Positions 33,927 through 45,222 of a stretch of DNA of 64,000 bases are shown piece by piece. The notes under the pieces are model-generated. The model searched no databases. It was not told the origin of the DNA and saw nothing but the letters and a program-made list of their open reading frames with translations. This DNA is from Lachnospiraceae bacterium 10-1 (GTDB lineage Bacteria; Bacillota; Clostridia; Lachnospirales; Lachnospiraceae). A program made the position numbers and the translations under genes. The stretch lies in assembly GCA_000403495.2 (NCBI GenBank), contig KE159810.1, positions 645,262 through 709,261 of the forward strand, written 5' to 3'. Positions within the stretch are counted from its first letter, which is position 1. Each line of letters opens with the position of its first letter.

Positions 33927-33983
33927 TTTGTCCTCCTCTCAAATTAACCCTATCTCTTTTTCTTTTAAATCTGTTAATGTATT

Positions 33984-34012
33984 ATTATACGCAATTATTT
34001 CCCCATACACAA
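33984..34012 (-). promoter_or_regulatory. Promoter of the cupin gene
   Basis: TTGTGT (34007-34012), 17 bases and a perfect TATAAT (33984-33989) on the minus strand, 57 bases before the start codon. Confidence 0.7.
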
Positions 34013-34063
34013 TTAAAATTCACATTTTCCGAATCACTTTTTCCTATTTTCCCTGTCGTCCCT

Positions 34064-35013
34064 TTACTGCCACCCATCCGGCATTATCTTTTTTATATAA
34101 ACTGCAAGCTCTTTTGCCATTTCTTCTGCCTCTTTTACACGAAGATGCCCCGGCGTCCCGCTTCCATTCCTTCGAAACATATAATGGCTGATCCGCTCGT
34201 CTGCAAGCTGCCGGCACACCTGTTCAATGGATGCATCCCATGCTTTGTCATGACACAATAGAGTTGTACAGCAGATAATTTGTGCCTGCGGATATTTTGC
34301 CCGAAGATTTTTTAGAAACTCCCCGTACCTTTTCCGCCATAAGACTGCCCTTTTTCCATAAAAATCTTCTTTCATATAATCGTAAGGATGACTGTCATTC
34401 TGCCCAAATGCCACAATCACCACGTCAGGCGTATATTGGGAAAAGTTCCATAAAGTGCTTTTTCCAAGTTCTGGTACATAATGCACCTTATCCCACACAG
34501 ACTCCATACCAATTGCATTTGGCTCAAAAAACCACCCTGTTTTGTCCATCAACGCAATTCCGCCCTGGGCAATGTCGTGAATCTGAGCATTTAATCTGCG
34601 GGCGGTCATCCACCCATAGGAATACCAGCTATTGGAATACTCTCCGTTATGCACCGGATCTTCCTTCCCCAGATAGTCCTCCGCCTCCGAGACTTCTCCG
34701 GCTGAAACAGAATCCCCATACACCTCAATTTTTCTCTCCGGAACCACAGGGGGTGACAACAGTCTTCCGCCATCTGACAGTTCCAAAGAACAGAATATCA
34801 TTTCATGGCACCCATCCTGACGTTTAAAAACAAGAATTTCATGCTCTCCTCCCTCTTGTTCATCCACCAGCACAATCTCCGTCTGCCCTTTCTTCTTTAA
34901 AAGCCATTTCTTCTGTTGTCCATCTACAATAGCTCCCACATAATTGTCCCAATAAAGATTCCGGTTCTCCACCGTCAAAGCCGCCCTGCTTCCCCAAAAA
35001 CGAAAATGTACAG
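34064..35013 (-). pseudogene. CE2-type SGNH esterase, 5' end cut off by the insertion sequence
   Basis: The frame is open from the IS edge (about 35013) to a stop at 34064. It starts with the beta-strands of a CE2 jelly-roll domain (VHFRFWGSRAALTVENRN), followed by the SGNH hydrolase domain: VYGDSVSAGE (nucleophile Ser), VIVAFGQNDSHPYD (block III) and a C-terminal GHLRVKEAEEMA. CE2 enzymes deacetylate xylo- and manno-oligosaccharides. The N-terminal 20-40 residues and the start codon are missing, and no matching piece lies on the far side of the element. The ATG-less frame might be read from a TTG at 34978, but it is probably non-functional. Confidence 0.8.
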
Positions 35014-36909
35014 AAGGGGCTGTCGCACTAAGTGATTAGTGCGCAGCTCCTTTTCTGTGCAAAAAATAACTGCCAGACCTCGAAAGAATCCGGCAGTTGG
35101 TGTAAAATTAATGTATGACCAAACACATTAACTTACAGAAAAATTATAGTCTAAATCAGGGCGGATATCAATTAAAACTTCCGCTAAATATTGAAACAAT
35201 CATCCCGGAAGATGATTCTGTGCGGTTACTGAGTCAGTTTGTGGAGGAAATGGATTTGACTGACTTATATTCTACTTATGAAAGAATAAATTCCGTATCG
35301 CCAAGAACCCTTCTAAAGATTGTGCTTTACTCTTACATGAACGGGGATTATTCCTCCCGTTCCATGGAGCTTAACTGTAAAAGGGATATCAATTTTATGT
35401 TTCTTTTGGAAGGCGCACCTGTTCCTGACCATGCAACATTTGCAAGATTCCGAAGCATTCATTTTGCGCCCTGTTCCAAGCGGATTCTTGCGGAAATGTC
35501 CAATACACTTTTTGACCTTGGCGAGATTTCAGGCGAGACCATTTTCATCGATGGTACAAAAATCGAAGCCAGCGCAAATAAATATACTTTTGTCTGGAAG
35601 AAAGCCGTGACAAAGAATCAGGCGAAGCTTCTGATAAAACTTGCAGATTTTGTTGCGGAATGTGAACAGCTTTATGGGCTAAAGATTGTTTACAGGGATA
35701 CTGTAAAGATGAAACATGTAAAGAAGCTGCGCAGGAAACTTTATGCCCTCAAGCAAAGTGAAAATGTAGTTTTTGTGCATGGCATTGGAAAAAGAAAAAC
35801 ACCACTTCAAAAGAGCATTGAAACTCTCGAAGCTTATCTGTGCAAGCTCAAAGAATACAATCAAAAGATTCATATCTGCGGGGAACGAAACAGCTATTCC
35901 AAAACGGATCATGATGCTGCGTTTATGCGGATGAAAGAAGATGCCATGGGCAACGGACAGTTAAAACCTGCCTACAACCTCCAGCATGGTGTGGATTCCG
36001 AATATATCACATGGCTTTCCGTCGGACCGCAGCCAACCGACACTACAACCCTGATACCATTTTTGAAAGATGCCGGAGAACATCTGAAATTCAAATATAA
36101 AAATATAACCGCTGATGCCGGATATGAAAGTGAAGAAAACTACCTGTTTCTTGAATCAAACGGACAGCTTTCTTATATAAAGCCTTCGAACTACGAGATT
36201 TCCAAAACCCGTAAGTATAAAAATGATATCGGAAAAGCCGAAAATATGGAGTATGATTCCGAGTCAGACAGCTATACCTGTAGAAACAGTAAAAAGCTGA
36301 CGACAGACCATGTCAGACATTCCAAAAGCAAAACAGGCTATGTAAGTGAAAAAACGGTTTATAAATGTGAGGATTGCAGCGGATGCCCTTACAAAAGTGA
36401 CTGTATCAAAGGTAACAATTGCAAAACACCTATGGAAGAAAGGACAAAGACGCTTCAGGTTGCAAAAACATTTCTGAAGTACAGGAAAGAAGATCTGGAA
36501 CGGATTCTTTCGGATGAAGGCATACTTTTGAGGACAAATCGGAGTATTCAGGCAGAGGGTTCTTTTGGGGATTTAAAACAGGATATGCAGTTTAGGAGAT
36601 ACTTAAGCAAAGGGACATCAAATGTGCTTGCAGAAAGCACACTGCTTGCCATGGCGCAGAATATGAATAAACTTCATAATAAGATTCAAAAAGGCAGGAC
36701 CGGAACACATTTGTTTCCTGTGAAAAGTGCCTGATTTTTCATATCTTAAAGCAAACTTTCAAGCTGTGGGAAATGGCTTATTAAAGTATGCTCTTTTTAC
36801 AGAATAACAGAACAATCCAAAGCTTTTTCCTGAAAGTACATATAAAAACAGCAAAAATGAAGCTGACGCTTCACGAATTTTCCTTCATTAAAGCGACAGC
36901 CCCTTTCTG
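35011..36909 (+). mobile_element. IS1182-family insertion sequence
   Basis: Terminal inverted repeats CAGAAGGGGCTGTCGC (left, from 35011) and its near-complement (right, 36893-36909, with one extra base) bound a 1.9-kb element with a single transposase. The outermost CAGA/TCTG may be target sequence rather than element. A hairpin GCACTAA/TTAGTGC (35025-35042) follows the left repeat. No direct target duplication is obvious. The left side cuts the esterase gene; the right side lies 15 bases after the lacI stop. Confidence 0.85.
35115..36734 (+). CDS. IS1182-family transposase (DDE)
   Basis: The 539-residue transposase is full length. It opens with the DUF772-type N-terminal domain (SVSPRTLLKIVLYSYMNGDY, VPDHATFARFRS). 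The catalytic acids follow in ETIFIDGTKIEASANKYTF (first D), ITADAGYESEENYLFL (second D) and QAEGSFGDLKQDMQFRRY (E). A Cys-rich insert (CEDCSGCPYKSDCIKGNNC), as in other IS1182 members, precedes the last catalytic part. No frameshift is seen, so the element may still be mobile. Confidence 0.92.
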   Translation: MTKHINLQKNYSLNQGGYQLKLPLNIETIIPEDDSVRLLSQFVEEMDLTDLYSTYERINSVSPRTLLKIVLYSYMNGDYSSRSMELNCKRDINFMFLLEGAPVPDHATFARFRSIHFAPCSKRILAEMSNTLFDLGEISGETIFIDGTKIEASANKYTFVWKKAVTKNQAKLLIKLADFVAECEQLYGLKIVYRDTVKMKHVKKLRRKLYALKQSENVVFVHGIGKRKTPLQKSIETLEAYLCKLKEYNQKIHICGERNSYSKTDHDAAFMRMKEDAMGNGQLKPAYNLQHGVDSEYITWLSVGPQPTDTTTLIPFLKDAGEHLKFKYKNITADAGYESEENYLFLESNGQLSYIKPSNYEISKTRKYKNDIGKAENMEYDSESDSYTCRNSKKLTTDHVRHSKSKTGYVSEKTVYKCEDCSGCPYKSDCIKGNNCKTPMEERTKTLQVAKTFLKYRKEDLERILSDEGILLRTNRSIQAEGSFGDLKQDMQFRRYLSKGTSNVLAESTLLAMAQNMNKLHNKIQKGRTGTHLFPVKSA

Positions 36910-36919
36910 CTTCTTCTAA

Positions 36920-37945
36920 TTATTCTTTTAAATTTCTGACGCTTTCCTTTAATATCATACGTCCTTCCACAATCGACATACTGTGGTATCGATAATCTCC
37001 CGCGATTTGTTTTAAGAGAAGATTAATTGTCTTACGCGCCATTTCCCTGATATCCACTTCATAAGTGGTGATACCCAGATTGCACACGCCGGGAATCGGA
37101 TAATTATCAAACCCCACCACAGATACATCCTCCGGAACGCGATACCCCTTTTCCCGCAGGGCCTCAACAAAAATCCCTGCTGTCATATCACAATTACACA
37201 CAAAAGACGTAGGCATTTCTTCTGGAAGCTGAAAAGAAAAATCCTTGTCCCGAACACCCGTTTCCATATCTCGATCCTCAATAATCCAGTCTTTTCTGAC
37301 CTTTTTTCCATGTTCTAAAAGTGCCTTACAATATCCAAAGTACCTGTCCGTAATGCTATTGGTATATAGAAGCGTGCCTACATACCCTACATTAGTATGC
37401 CCCATTTCAAATAAATAATTTGTAAGCTTATACATTCCAAAATAATTATCTGTAACCACACAGTTGCAGTCATGATTTTTATCATAAAAGTCCAGACATA
37501 CAAGCGGCATTTTAGCATTTTTGATTATCATGGAAAGATAGTCTTCCTTTAATAGCCCAATGATAATCAGGCCATCCACCCTGTCTTCTGAGACCAGCTT
37601 GGACAATTCAAGTTCCCGCTCATTTTTCTTGCTTAATATTTCAAGCATTGTAAAACATTCTTTGGAAACAGCCTTGGTCGCCACCTCCTGATACATTTTC
37701 CAATAAAAAGATTCCTGCTGATCCCAATAGCGTTCTGAGATAATTACTCCTATATTATAGTTTTTATAGTCTTTCAACTGTCTTGTCTTGACAGGCGGCT
37801 TATACCCCATATCATGAGCCAATCTTTTAATCCGCTCCCGCATTTCTTCACTGACGCCTTTTTGATCCGCCAGCGCCTTGGAAACCGTCACTGTACTTAC
37901 ATTTAACTTTTCTGCTATATCCGCTAATTTTACTGACTTGGCCAT
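36920..37945 (-). CDS. LacI-family transcriptional regulator
   Basis: This 341-residue regulator has an N-terminal HTH (VKLADIAEKLNVSTVTVSKA) and a periplasmic-binding-type effector domain (IGVIISERYW, VDGLIIIGL, VGYVGTLLYTNSITDRYFGY, VSVVGFDNYPIPG). It lies 41 bases after the alpha-galactosidase gene on the same strand and probably controls it, with an alpha-galactoside as effector. The order is unusual in that the regulator is downstream of its target, giving autoregulation through the same transcript. Confidence 0.88.
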   Translation of the reverse strand: MAKSVKLADIAEKLNVSTVTVSKALADQKGVSEEMRERIKRLAHDMGYKPPVKTRQLKDYKNYNIGVIISERYWDQQESFYWKMYQEVATKAVSKECFTMLEILSKKNERELELSKLVSEDRVDGLIIIGLLKEDYLSMIIKNAKMPLVCLDFYDKNHDCNCVVTDNYFGMYKLTNYLFEMGHTNVGYVGTLLYTNSITDRYFGYCKALLEHGKKVRKDWIIEDRDMETGVRDKDFSFQLPEEMPTSFVCNCDMTAGIFVEALREKGYRVPEDVSVVGFDNYPIPGVCNLGITTYEVDIREMARKTINLLLKQIAGDYRYHSMSIVEGRMILKESVRNLKE

Positions 37946-37986
37946 TTTTGTCTATGCCTTCCCTTCATCTTAGTCCTTCTTATCTG

Positions 37987-40191
37987 TTATACCTCTGTCA
38001 AATGAATAAGCCTGCTTCTGAAATCACCCCACATATTCTGCACAAGATAACCTGCCTTCATCAGAACATCTCCCGTATTTATTTCTTCTTCTCCTTCGAT
38101 TCTGTACTTCTTTTCCGGAGCAAGCCCTTTTAAATAAATCCTTCTGCTGCGATGGTTCGGTCTTCCAAGCACCTGTACAAATGTATATAAGGCTTCTGTT
38201 TTGTCCTTACTCACCACCCCATAGCAGTCATAAAAATGATTTTCGCAGTAAGAGGCAATTCTATAATAATCCCCGCACCTTACCAGCTCATTATATTTAT
38301 GATACACAGCAATCTGCAATGATATCATTTCCTTTTCTTTCTCTGAAAGTTTTGTCACATCCAGCTCATAACCAAAGGTTCCTGCAAGCGCCACATGCCC
38401 CCTTGTCTCCAAAGGCGTGCTTCTTCCCACCGTATGATTAGGACAGGCAGAAACATGCGCCCCCATTGTTGACAATGGATAAATCAACGCAGTTCCCTCC
38501 TGTATTTTTAAACGTTCTATGGCATCTGTATCATCAGAGCACCATATCTGAGGACTGTAGTAAAGCATTCCCGGATCAAATCTGGCACCGCCGCCGGAGC
38601 AATTTTCCAAGAGCAGATACGGAAATTCCTTAAGCATCCTCTCCTGCAGCTCATAAACTGCAAGCATATACCTGTGATATATCTCGCCTGTCTGATCTGC
38701 TGGAAGATAGGCAGATCCAATATCTGAAAGCTGCCTGTTCATATCCCATTTTACATATTCAATGTTGGCGCTGTGAAGGATCTGGGAAATTCTCCCATAA
38801 ACATAATCCACCACTTCTCTTTGCGTCAAATCAAGCACATACTGATTTCTGCAAAGACTGCCCTCTCTCCCTGGTATGGCAATTGCCCAATCTGGATGGG
38901 CCCTGTACAAATCCGAATCAGGTGAAATCATTTCCGGCTCAAACCAGATACCGAGTTTCATCCCCAGTCCATTTACCTCATCTGCCAAAGCCTTAAGGCC
39001 GCCTGGCAGCTTTTCTTCATTCACATACCAGTCCCCGAGAGCGCGTTTATCATCAAAACGATTTCCAAACCATCCGTCATCCATTACCAGCATTTCAATG
39101 CCACTTTGTGCGGCTTCCTTCGCAATTTGAATCAGCTTTTCCTTATCAAAGTCAAAATAAGTTGCCTCCCAGTTATTAATCAGTACCGGACGTTCCTTAT
39201 CCCGATAAGTTCCCTGAATCAAATGGTTTCTATAAAAGTCATGAAAAGCTCTGGTCATTTTTCCAAGTCCTTCCCCTGAATAAACCAAAACCACTTCCGG
39301 CGCCTGAAATTCACAGCCGGATTCTAATTTCCATTTGAAATCCTCTGGGTGAATTCCCATAACCATACGGATTTGATCAAATTGATCCTTTTCCACCAGC
39401 GCTTTAAAATTTCCTGAATAGACAAAATGCATGGCGTAAACTTCTCCGTATTCCTGATTCGTTCCCTTCGTTAAAAGCGCCATAAAAGGATGTTCCTGAT
39501 GGCTGGATTCTCCCCGCAGTGATTCCACGCTGTATCTTCCATACCCTACAGGCATCCTCTTAATCTGCCTTTCTCTTGCCCATGAGCCGTGAAGAGAAAG
39601 CACTTCAAATTCCTTATCGTCCATATCAAGGCAGGCGCTCAGCACTCTCGTCAAATAAAGGGGGGCTTTTCCCGCATTCACAATCCGTACGCTTCTTGTA
39701 ATCACATCCGCCTTTTCAAATGCAGTGTATAAAAGCACTACTTTCAGCCCTGTATGTACATCTTCGCAGACAATTTCAACACAAGTGCATTCCCCCTTAT
39801 CTCCAAAGGTGGACGGAAGCCCTGAAAGCCTTGGCTTTTCCTCCAGTATGTTTAAAGACACAAAGCTAAAGGACAAGCCTGTACTTCCATTGGGCATTTC
39901 TATGCTGATGCAGTCTTCCCGAAAATCTCCTAAGCCATGCGCAGGATATTCCATAGAAAAGGAATCCAAAAAAGAAAGTCTTTCCCCATTATTTTGGGAT
40001 GGAACAAAGGGATTTTCCTGAATGCGCAGAGCATACGCAAGATGATAATCATTTAAATAAGCTCCATAATATATGTGGCCAAGAAATTGTTCGTCATCTA
40101 TCACACCAATCACATAGCTGGTATTTTCCGTATCTATCTTAATAATCTTCTTTACATCTTTCGAAACATTTTCATAACATTGTACAGGCAT
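37987..40191 (-). CDS. Alpha-galactosidase, GH36 family
   Basis: This 734-residue cytoplasmic enzyme releases galactose from raffinose-type oligosaccharides. The N-terminal beta-sandwich leads to a TIM barrel with EMLVMDDGWFGNRFDDKRAL, the nucleophile in YVKWDMNRQ (Asp at about 482) and the acid/base in WCSDDTDAIERL (Asp at about 552). These match the spacing in characterised GH36 enzymes. LENCSGGGARFDPG carries the GH36 sugar-binding loop. The length is typical. No sugar transporter is adjacent, so uptake is probably encoded elsewhere. Confidence 0.92.
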   Translation of the reverse strand: MPVQCYENVSKDVKKIIKIDTENTSYVIGVIDDEQFLGHIYYGAYLNDYHLAYALRIQENPFVPSQNNGERLSFLDSFSMEYPAHGLGDFREDCISIEMPNGSTGLSFSFVSLNILEEKPRLSGLPSTFGDKGECTCVEIVCEDVHTGLKVVLLYTAFEKADVITRSVRIVNAGKAPLYLTRVLSACLDMDDKEFEVLSLHGSWARERQIKRMPVGYGRYSVESLRGESSHQEHPFMALLTKGTNQEYGEVYAMHFVYSGNFKALVEKDQFDQIRMVMGIHPEDFKWKLESGCEFQAPEVVLVYSGEGLGKMTRAFHDFYRNHLIQGTYRDKERPVLINNWEATYFDFDKEKLIQIAKEAAQSGIEMLVMDDGWFGNRFDDKRALGDWYVNEEKLPGGLKALADEVNGLGMKLGIWFEPEMISPDSDLYRAHPDWAIAIPGREGSLCRNQYVLDLTQREVVDYVYGRISQILHSANIEYVKWDMNRQLSDIGSAYLPADQTGEIYHRYMLAVYELQERMLKEFPYLLLENCSGGGARFDPGMLYYSPQIWCSDDTDAIERLKIQEGTALIYPLSTMGAHVSACPNHTVGRSTPLETRGHVALAGTFGYELDVTKLSEKEKEMISLQIAVYHKYNELVRCGDYYRIASYCENHFYDCYGVVSKDKTEALYTFVQVLGRPNHRSRRIYLKGLAPEKKYRIEGEEEINTGDVLMKAGYLVQNMWGDFRSRLIHLTEV

Positions 40192-40216
40192 TGAGGGACC
40201 TCCATTTTTTACTTAA

Positions 40217-40262
40217 ATTATAAACTAATTTTCCCTAATGCCAATTAAATAAGACTAATTTT
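40217..40262 (-). promoter_or_regulatory. Promoter of the alpha-galactosidase gene with flanking repeats
   Basis: TTGGCA (40239-40244), 16 bases and TATAAT (40217-40222) on the minus strand. ACTAATTTT occurs at 40225-40232 within the spacer and again at about 40254-40262 upstream of the -35. This is a possible but unproven operator pair; it is not the usual LacI palindrome. Confidence 0.6.
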
Positions 40263-40266
40263 ATAT

Positions 40267-40300
40267 TAAAAAGCAGGTGCAATATAAAATTGCACCTGCT
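40267..40300 (-). terminator. Terminator of the opp operon
   Basis: AGCAGGTGCAA and TTGCACCTGCT form a perfect 11-bp stem with a 7-base loop, followed by TTTTTAAT on the minus strand, 16 bases after the oppA stop. Confidence 0.93.
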
Positions 40301-40315
40301 CATCATTTATCACGC

Positions 40316-42058
40316 TTATTCAGCGGCTTCTGATTCTTCAACATCTGCTTCAGCAGCATCTGCTTCGGCAATATCTGCATACATGAAATACCAGTATCCA
40401 TAAGGTGAATGCCAGGAACCTGTGATCTTATCACTCTGTAACCAGAAGTCATTGTAATAAGCTACAGGAACACATCCTGCTTCTTCCATAAGAATATCTT
40501 CTGCTGTATGAAGTGCCTGTGAGCGTTCTGCTGCATCCAGTGTAGTTCTGGAAAGCTCCATAGCTGCATCATATTCAGCATTGCTGAACTTACCGTCATT
40601 ATTACCATTGGTGGAGTAAAGCAGATCCAGCATATTGGAAGGATCGCTGTAGTCTCCTACCCATCCGTTACGGGATGAATCATAATCGCCGTTACGTCTC
40701 ATAGGTGTGAAGCTTGCCCATTCAACAATATCTACCTTGCAGTCGATGCCGAGCTGTGCCCACGCTTCCTGCAAATATTCAGCAACTACCTTGTGATAAG
40801 CCTGGTCATTGGTTGAGTAAACGATAGAAGGGAAACCTGCTCCATCCGGATAACCTGCATCTGCCAGAAGCTGCTTAGCTTCTTCAAGGTTTGCCTCGTA
40901 ATTTTCTGAAATATATGCCTGGCCGCCATTTGCCTTGTCAATAAACTGGCTTCCGTCTGTGTCAACCCAGCCGGGTCCCATGAAGTTATATGCAGGTGAA
41001 TAGGTTCCCTGCATCAGGGTATTTGCCACATAATCACGGTCGATTGCAAGGCTTAATGCTTTGCGGACTCTTGCATCATCAAAAGGCGCCTTTGCAGTGT
41101 TAAGGCTCAAATAGTAGGTTCCGATAATAGGATCTACATAGAAATCACTGTTCTCTCTTAAAGAAGGAATTTCTTCTGCCGGAACACTCTTGATCATCAG
41201 AACTTCACCTGTCTGATATGCACTTAAAGCCGCATTGTCATCTTCAATCAAGTTCCACTTAATACCATCTAACTTGATTGCATCTGCATTCCAGTAGTTA
41301 GGATTCTTGCTCATAAGGATATGAGAACCGGGTACCCACTCTGAAATGTAAAAAGGTCCGTTACAAATATAAGTTTCTGCTGCTACTGCCCATGCATCCC
41401 CATTTGCTTCAACTGTTGCCTGCTGAACAGGGCTTAAGGTTGCAAATGCTGCAAGGCTTCCAAAATAGGAGCAGGGATTAGCCAGGGTAACAACCAGTGT
41501 CTTATCATCCTGTGCTACTACCTGGAGTGCATCCAGATCACCGGTAATTGCCTCGCTAAAGCCTTCTACCATACCAAGTACGGTTTCTGCATAAGGAGCA
41601 GCTACCATAGGATCGCAGACTCTCTTCCAGCTGTATTCAAAATCCTTTGCTGTTAAATCAGAGCTGTCAGACCACTTTAATCCATCTCTTAAATGGAAAG
41701 TCCATGTAAGACCGTCTTCGCTTACCTCCCAGCTTTCTGCCTGTCCGGGAATCAGCTGTCCATCCTCGTCTACTGCTAACAGACATTCAAATGAATGCAA
41801 TAACATGTTACCGCCATCTACTGCGGAGTTTAACGCAGGATCAATGGTCTCAGGATCAGGTCCTACCTGAACGGAAAGGATCTTCTCGCCGTCTGCTGTT
41901 TCTGTACTGGCAGCATCTTCATTCTCTGTGCCAGACTCTGTAGTCGTCTGTGAACTATCTGCCCCCCCGTCTGCTGCCGGTGTGTCTTTACCGCCGCAGG
42001 CTGTAAGGCCAAGAATCATGGTTGCTGTCAGTAAGAGCGCAAGTACTCTCTTTTTCAT
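40316..42058 (-). CDS. oppA: Oligopeptide ABC transporter substrate-binding lipoprotein
   Basis: This 580-residue lipoprotein has a signal peptide with lipobox LTAC (Cys21), then a Ser/Thr/Glu-rich linker (residues 25-60). SBP family 5 follows: VQVGPDPETIDPALNSAVDG, WSDSSDLTAKDFEYSWKRV, RKALSLAIDRDYVANTLM. It captures peptides at the outer face of the membrane. It is the last gene of oppB-C-D-F-A and is preceded by an intercistronic stem-loop. The C-terminal 15 residues are acidic (EADAAEADVEESEAAE). A G7 run in the linker codons (41962-41968) is in frame. Confidence 0.9.
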   Translation of the reverse strand: MKKRVLALLLTATMILGLTACGGKDTPAADGGADSSQTTTESGTENEDAASTETADGEKILSVQVGPDPETIDPALNSAVDGGNMLLHSFECLLAVDEDGQLIPGQAESWEVSEDGLTWTFHLRDGLKWSDSSDLTAKDFEYSWKRVCDPMVAAPYAETVLGMVEGFSEAITGDLDALQVVAQDDKTLVVTLANPCSYFGSLAAFATLSPVQQATVEANGDAWAVAAETYICNGPFYISEWVPGSHILMSKNPNYWNADAIKLDGIKWNLIEDDNAALSAYQTGEVLMIKSVPAEEIPSLRENSDFYVDPIIGTYYLSLNTAKAPFDDARVRKALSLAIDRDYVANTLMQGTYSPAYNFMGPGWVDTDGSQFIDKANGGQAYISENYEANLEEAKQLLADAGYPDGAGFPSIVYSTNDQAYHKVVAEYLQEAWAQLGIDCKVDIVEWASFTPMRRNGDYDSSRNGWVGDYSDPSNMLDLLYSTNGNNDGKFSNAEYDAAMELSRTTLDAAERSQALHTAEDILMEEAGCVPVAYYNDFWLQSDKITGSWHSPYGYWYFMYADIAEADAAEADVEESEAAE

Positions 42059-42101
42059 AATTCGTCCTCCTCTTAAATAATTATTTTTTATAAAACAATA
42101 C

Positions 42102-42122
42102 AGACTCTTTTATAAAGCGTCT
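42102..42122 (-). repeat. Intercistronic stem-loop between oppF and oppA
   Basis: AGACGCTTT and AAAGAGTCT pair (one internal mismatch) around a 3-base loop in the 81-base gap before oppA. It is not followed by a clean T-run. Such elements often protect or process the upstream or downstream message so that the binding protein is made in excess. Confidence 0.5.
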
Positions 42123-42139
42123 ATATCGGTTTACCACAT

Positions 42140-43121
<982 letters not shown>

Positions 43122-43129
<8 letters not shown>

Positions 43130-44138
43130 CTGCGGCTCCTTTCTCATGAGACGAAGTCTCAAATTCTTCTTTTTGGTTAAGCCAGCACTGGGTATAATGC
43201 ACTTCTCCAAAATGAGTTACCGGAGGCATTTCCCTTAAGCAGATCTTCATACATGCTTCGCATCTGGGTGCAAAAGGACAGCCTTTTGGCGGATTCAGCA
43301 TATCCACCGGCGTTCCCTCAATGGGTACCAGTCTCTCATGATCTTTCGTGTCCAGTCTGGGAATAGAGCGAATCAGCCCTTTTGTATACTGGTGCTTTGG
43401 ATGATAAAAAATATCCTCTGCCGTACCATATTCCACAATCCTGCCCGCATACATAACAGCAATTCTCTCGCACATGCTGGCAACCACGCCAAGGTCATGG
43501 GTAATCATTATGATGGCCATGCCAAGCTTATTTTTTAATTCCACCATCAACTCAAGGATCTGTGCCTGAATGGTCACATCAAGGGCTGTGGTCGGCTCAT
43601 CTGCAATCAGAAGTTTAGGCTCACAGGCAAGTGCAATGGCAATCATTACTCTCTGGCGCATACCGCCGGATAATTCATGAGGATGCTGCTTTAATCTCTT
43701 TTCCGGCTCATTGATTCCTACCAGTTCAAGCAATTCTTTGGCTCTTTCCTTCGCCTGGGTTCTTGTTTTATTTGTATGGAGCAGAATTGCTTCCATAATC
43801 TGATTTCCTATGGTATAAACCGGATTTAAACTGGTCATGGGATCCTGAAAAATAATGGATACCTCATTTCCCCTGATTTTACGCATTTCCTTATCTGACA
43901 TCTGTTCGATCTGATGACCGTTAAAATAGAGGCTGCCGCCAAGAAGTTTTCCCGGATGGGCGGTCAAGCCCATCAGACTATATGCGGTTACAGACTTGCC
44001 GGAACCACTCTCTCCTACGATTCCCAGCACTTCTCCCTGCTTCAAATGAATGGAAACATCATTGAGCGCTTTTACCTCTCCTGCCGGAGTGAAAAAAGAA
44101 AGCCGCTCGTTTTTTATATCTACAAGATAATCTGACAT
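43122..44138 (-). CDS. oppD: Oligopeptide ABC transporter ATP-binding protein OppD
   Basis: This 338-residue ATPase has Walker A GESGSGKS at 42-49, signature [12 protein letters not shown], Walker [21 protein letters not shown], and the Cys-containing C-terminal extension ([15 protein letters not shown]). It is 18 bases after oppC and overlaps oppF. It forms the ATPase heterodimer of the transporter with OppF. Confidence 0.92.
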
Positions 44139-44156
44139 ATTCCCAAACCACCTTTC

Positions 44157-45203
44157 CTAGTGTTTTAATTTTGGATCAAATGCATCCCTCAGTCCATCTC
44201 CAAACAGGTTAAAACTTAAAATAATAAGACTAATAAGCGCTGCCGGAATAAATAGCAGGTAAGGATACGTATTGATACCATTTAAAGCATCACTTGCAAG
44301 GCTTCCCAAAGAAGGCAGGGGAACTGCCACACCCATGCCCAGGAAGCTTAAAAAGCTTTCCGTAAAGATAGAAGAAGGAATCTGCAGTGTTGTGGTTACG
44401 ATCAATGTACCAATACAGTTTGTCAAAAGATGCTTTCTGATAATTTTTCCATTTTTAACACCCAGCGCCCTTGCCGCTGTCACATATTCGCTTTCTTTTA
44501 AAGTCAGGATCTGGCTTCTTACCATACGCGCCATCCCTACCCAGTAAAGAAGGGCAAACACAATAAAAATACTGATCAGGTTCTCGCCTACCACGCCTAC
44601 CCAGGAAAATCCCGGCACCATTTTAAGATTTTCCAATGGCGCTTTTAATGCAAAGGATAACAGTACAATCAAAAGAATATCCGGTATCGTATAGATAATA
44701 TCCACAATACGCATCATTACCAGATCCACCCAGCCGCCGAAAAACGCCGCTACGGAACCGTAAATGGATCCGATCACCAAAATAATTGCGGTTGCAACCA
44801 AACCTACGATCAGGGAAATACGGCTTCCCATCATAACGCGGATGGCATAATCACGTCCCATTTTATCTGTTCCGAAAATGTGGGGAAAAACCTTTTCTCC
44901 TGCATCAATCCGGGCCTGTTCTTCTGCGGAGTACTCCATAGGTGCAAGATGATTTGCACCTTTAAACTGCTCCTTATAGTTGTAAGGATAGAACATCGGA
45001 ACTATGAAAGAAATAAACATTACAAAAATGATAATCACAAGACTTACCATAGCTACTTTATTCTTTGAAAGACGGCGCATGCCATCTTTCCAAAAGCCTA
45101 CGCTTTCGCGCATGATAATCTGGCTCTGCTTTTCCTCCTCAGTAGCCGGAAGGAAATCCTCCGGTTTTAATTTTGATTGAAAACTCAATGGATTCTGCTT
45201 CAT
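44157..45203 (-). CDS. oppC: Oligopeptide ABC transporter permease OppC
   Basis: This 348-residue membrane protein has an extended N-terminus (about 60 residues before the first membrane segment). The usual OppC layout follows: GTDKMGRDYAIRVMMGSRIS (the GTDxxGRD motif), hydrophobic segments and the cytoplasmic loop VTAARALGVKNGKIIRKHLL that contacts the ATPases. It starts 19 bases after the oppB stop. Confidence 0.9.
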   Translation of the reverse strand: MKQNPLSFQSKLKPEDFLPATEEEKQSQIIMRESVGFWKDGMRRLSKNKVAMVSLVIIIFVMFISFIVPMFYPYNYKEQFKGANHLAPMEYSAEEQARIDAGEKVFPHIFGTDKMGRDYAIRVMMGSRISLIVGLVATAIILVIGSIYGSVAAFFGGWVDLVMMRIVDIIYTIPDILLIVLLSFALKAPLENLKMVPGFSWVGVVGENLISIFIVFALLYWVGMARMVRSQILTLKESEYVTAARALGVKNGKIIRKHLLTNCIGTLIVTTTLQIPSSIFTESFLSFLGMGVAVPLPSLGSLASDALNGINTYPYLLFIPAALISLIILSFNLFGDGLRDAFDPKLKH

Positions 45204-45222
45204 AATCTGCTCCTTACTTCAC

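Noticed and set aside
41962..41968. G7 tract in the oppA linker as another phase-variable site
   Set aside because: The gene is in frame, the run encodes Gly-Gly in a low-complexity linker, and the gene is not in a surface-glycan island.
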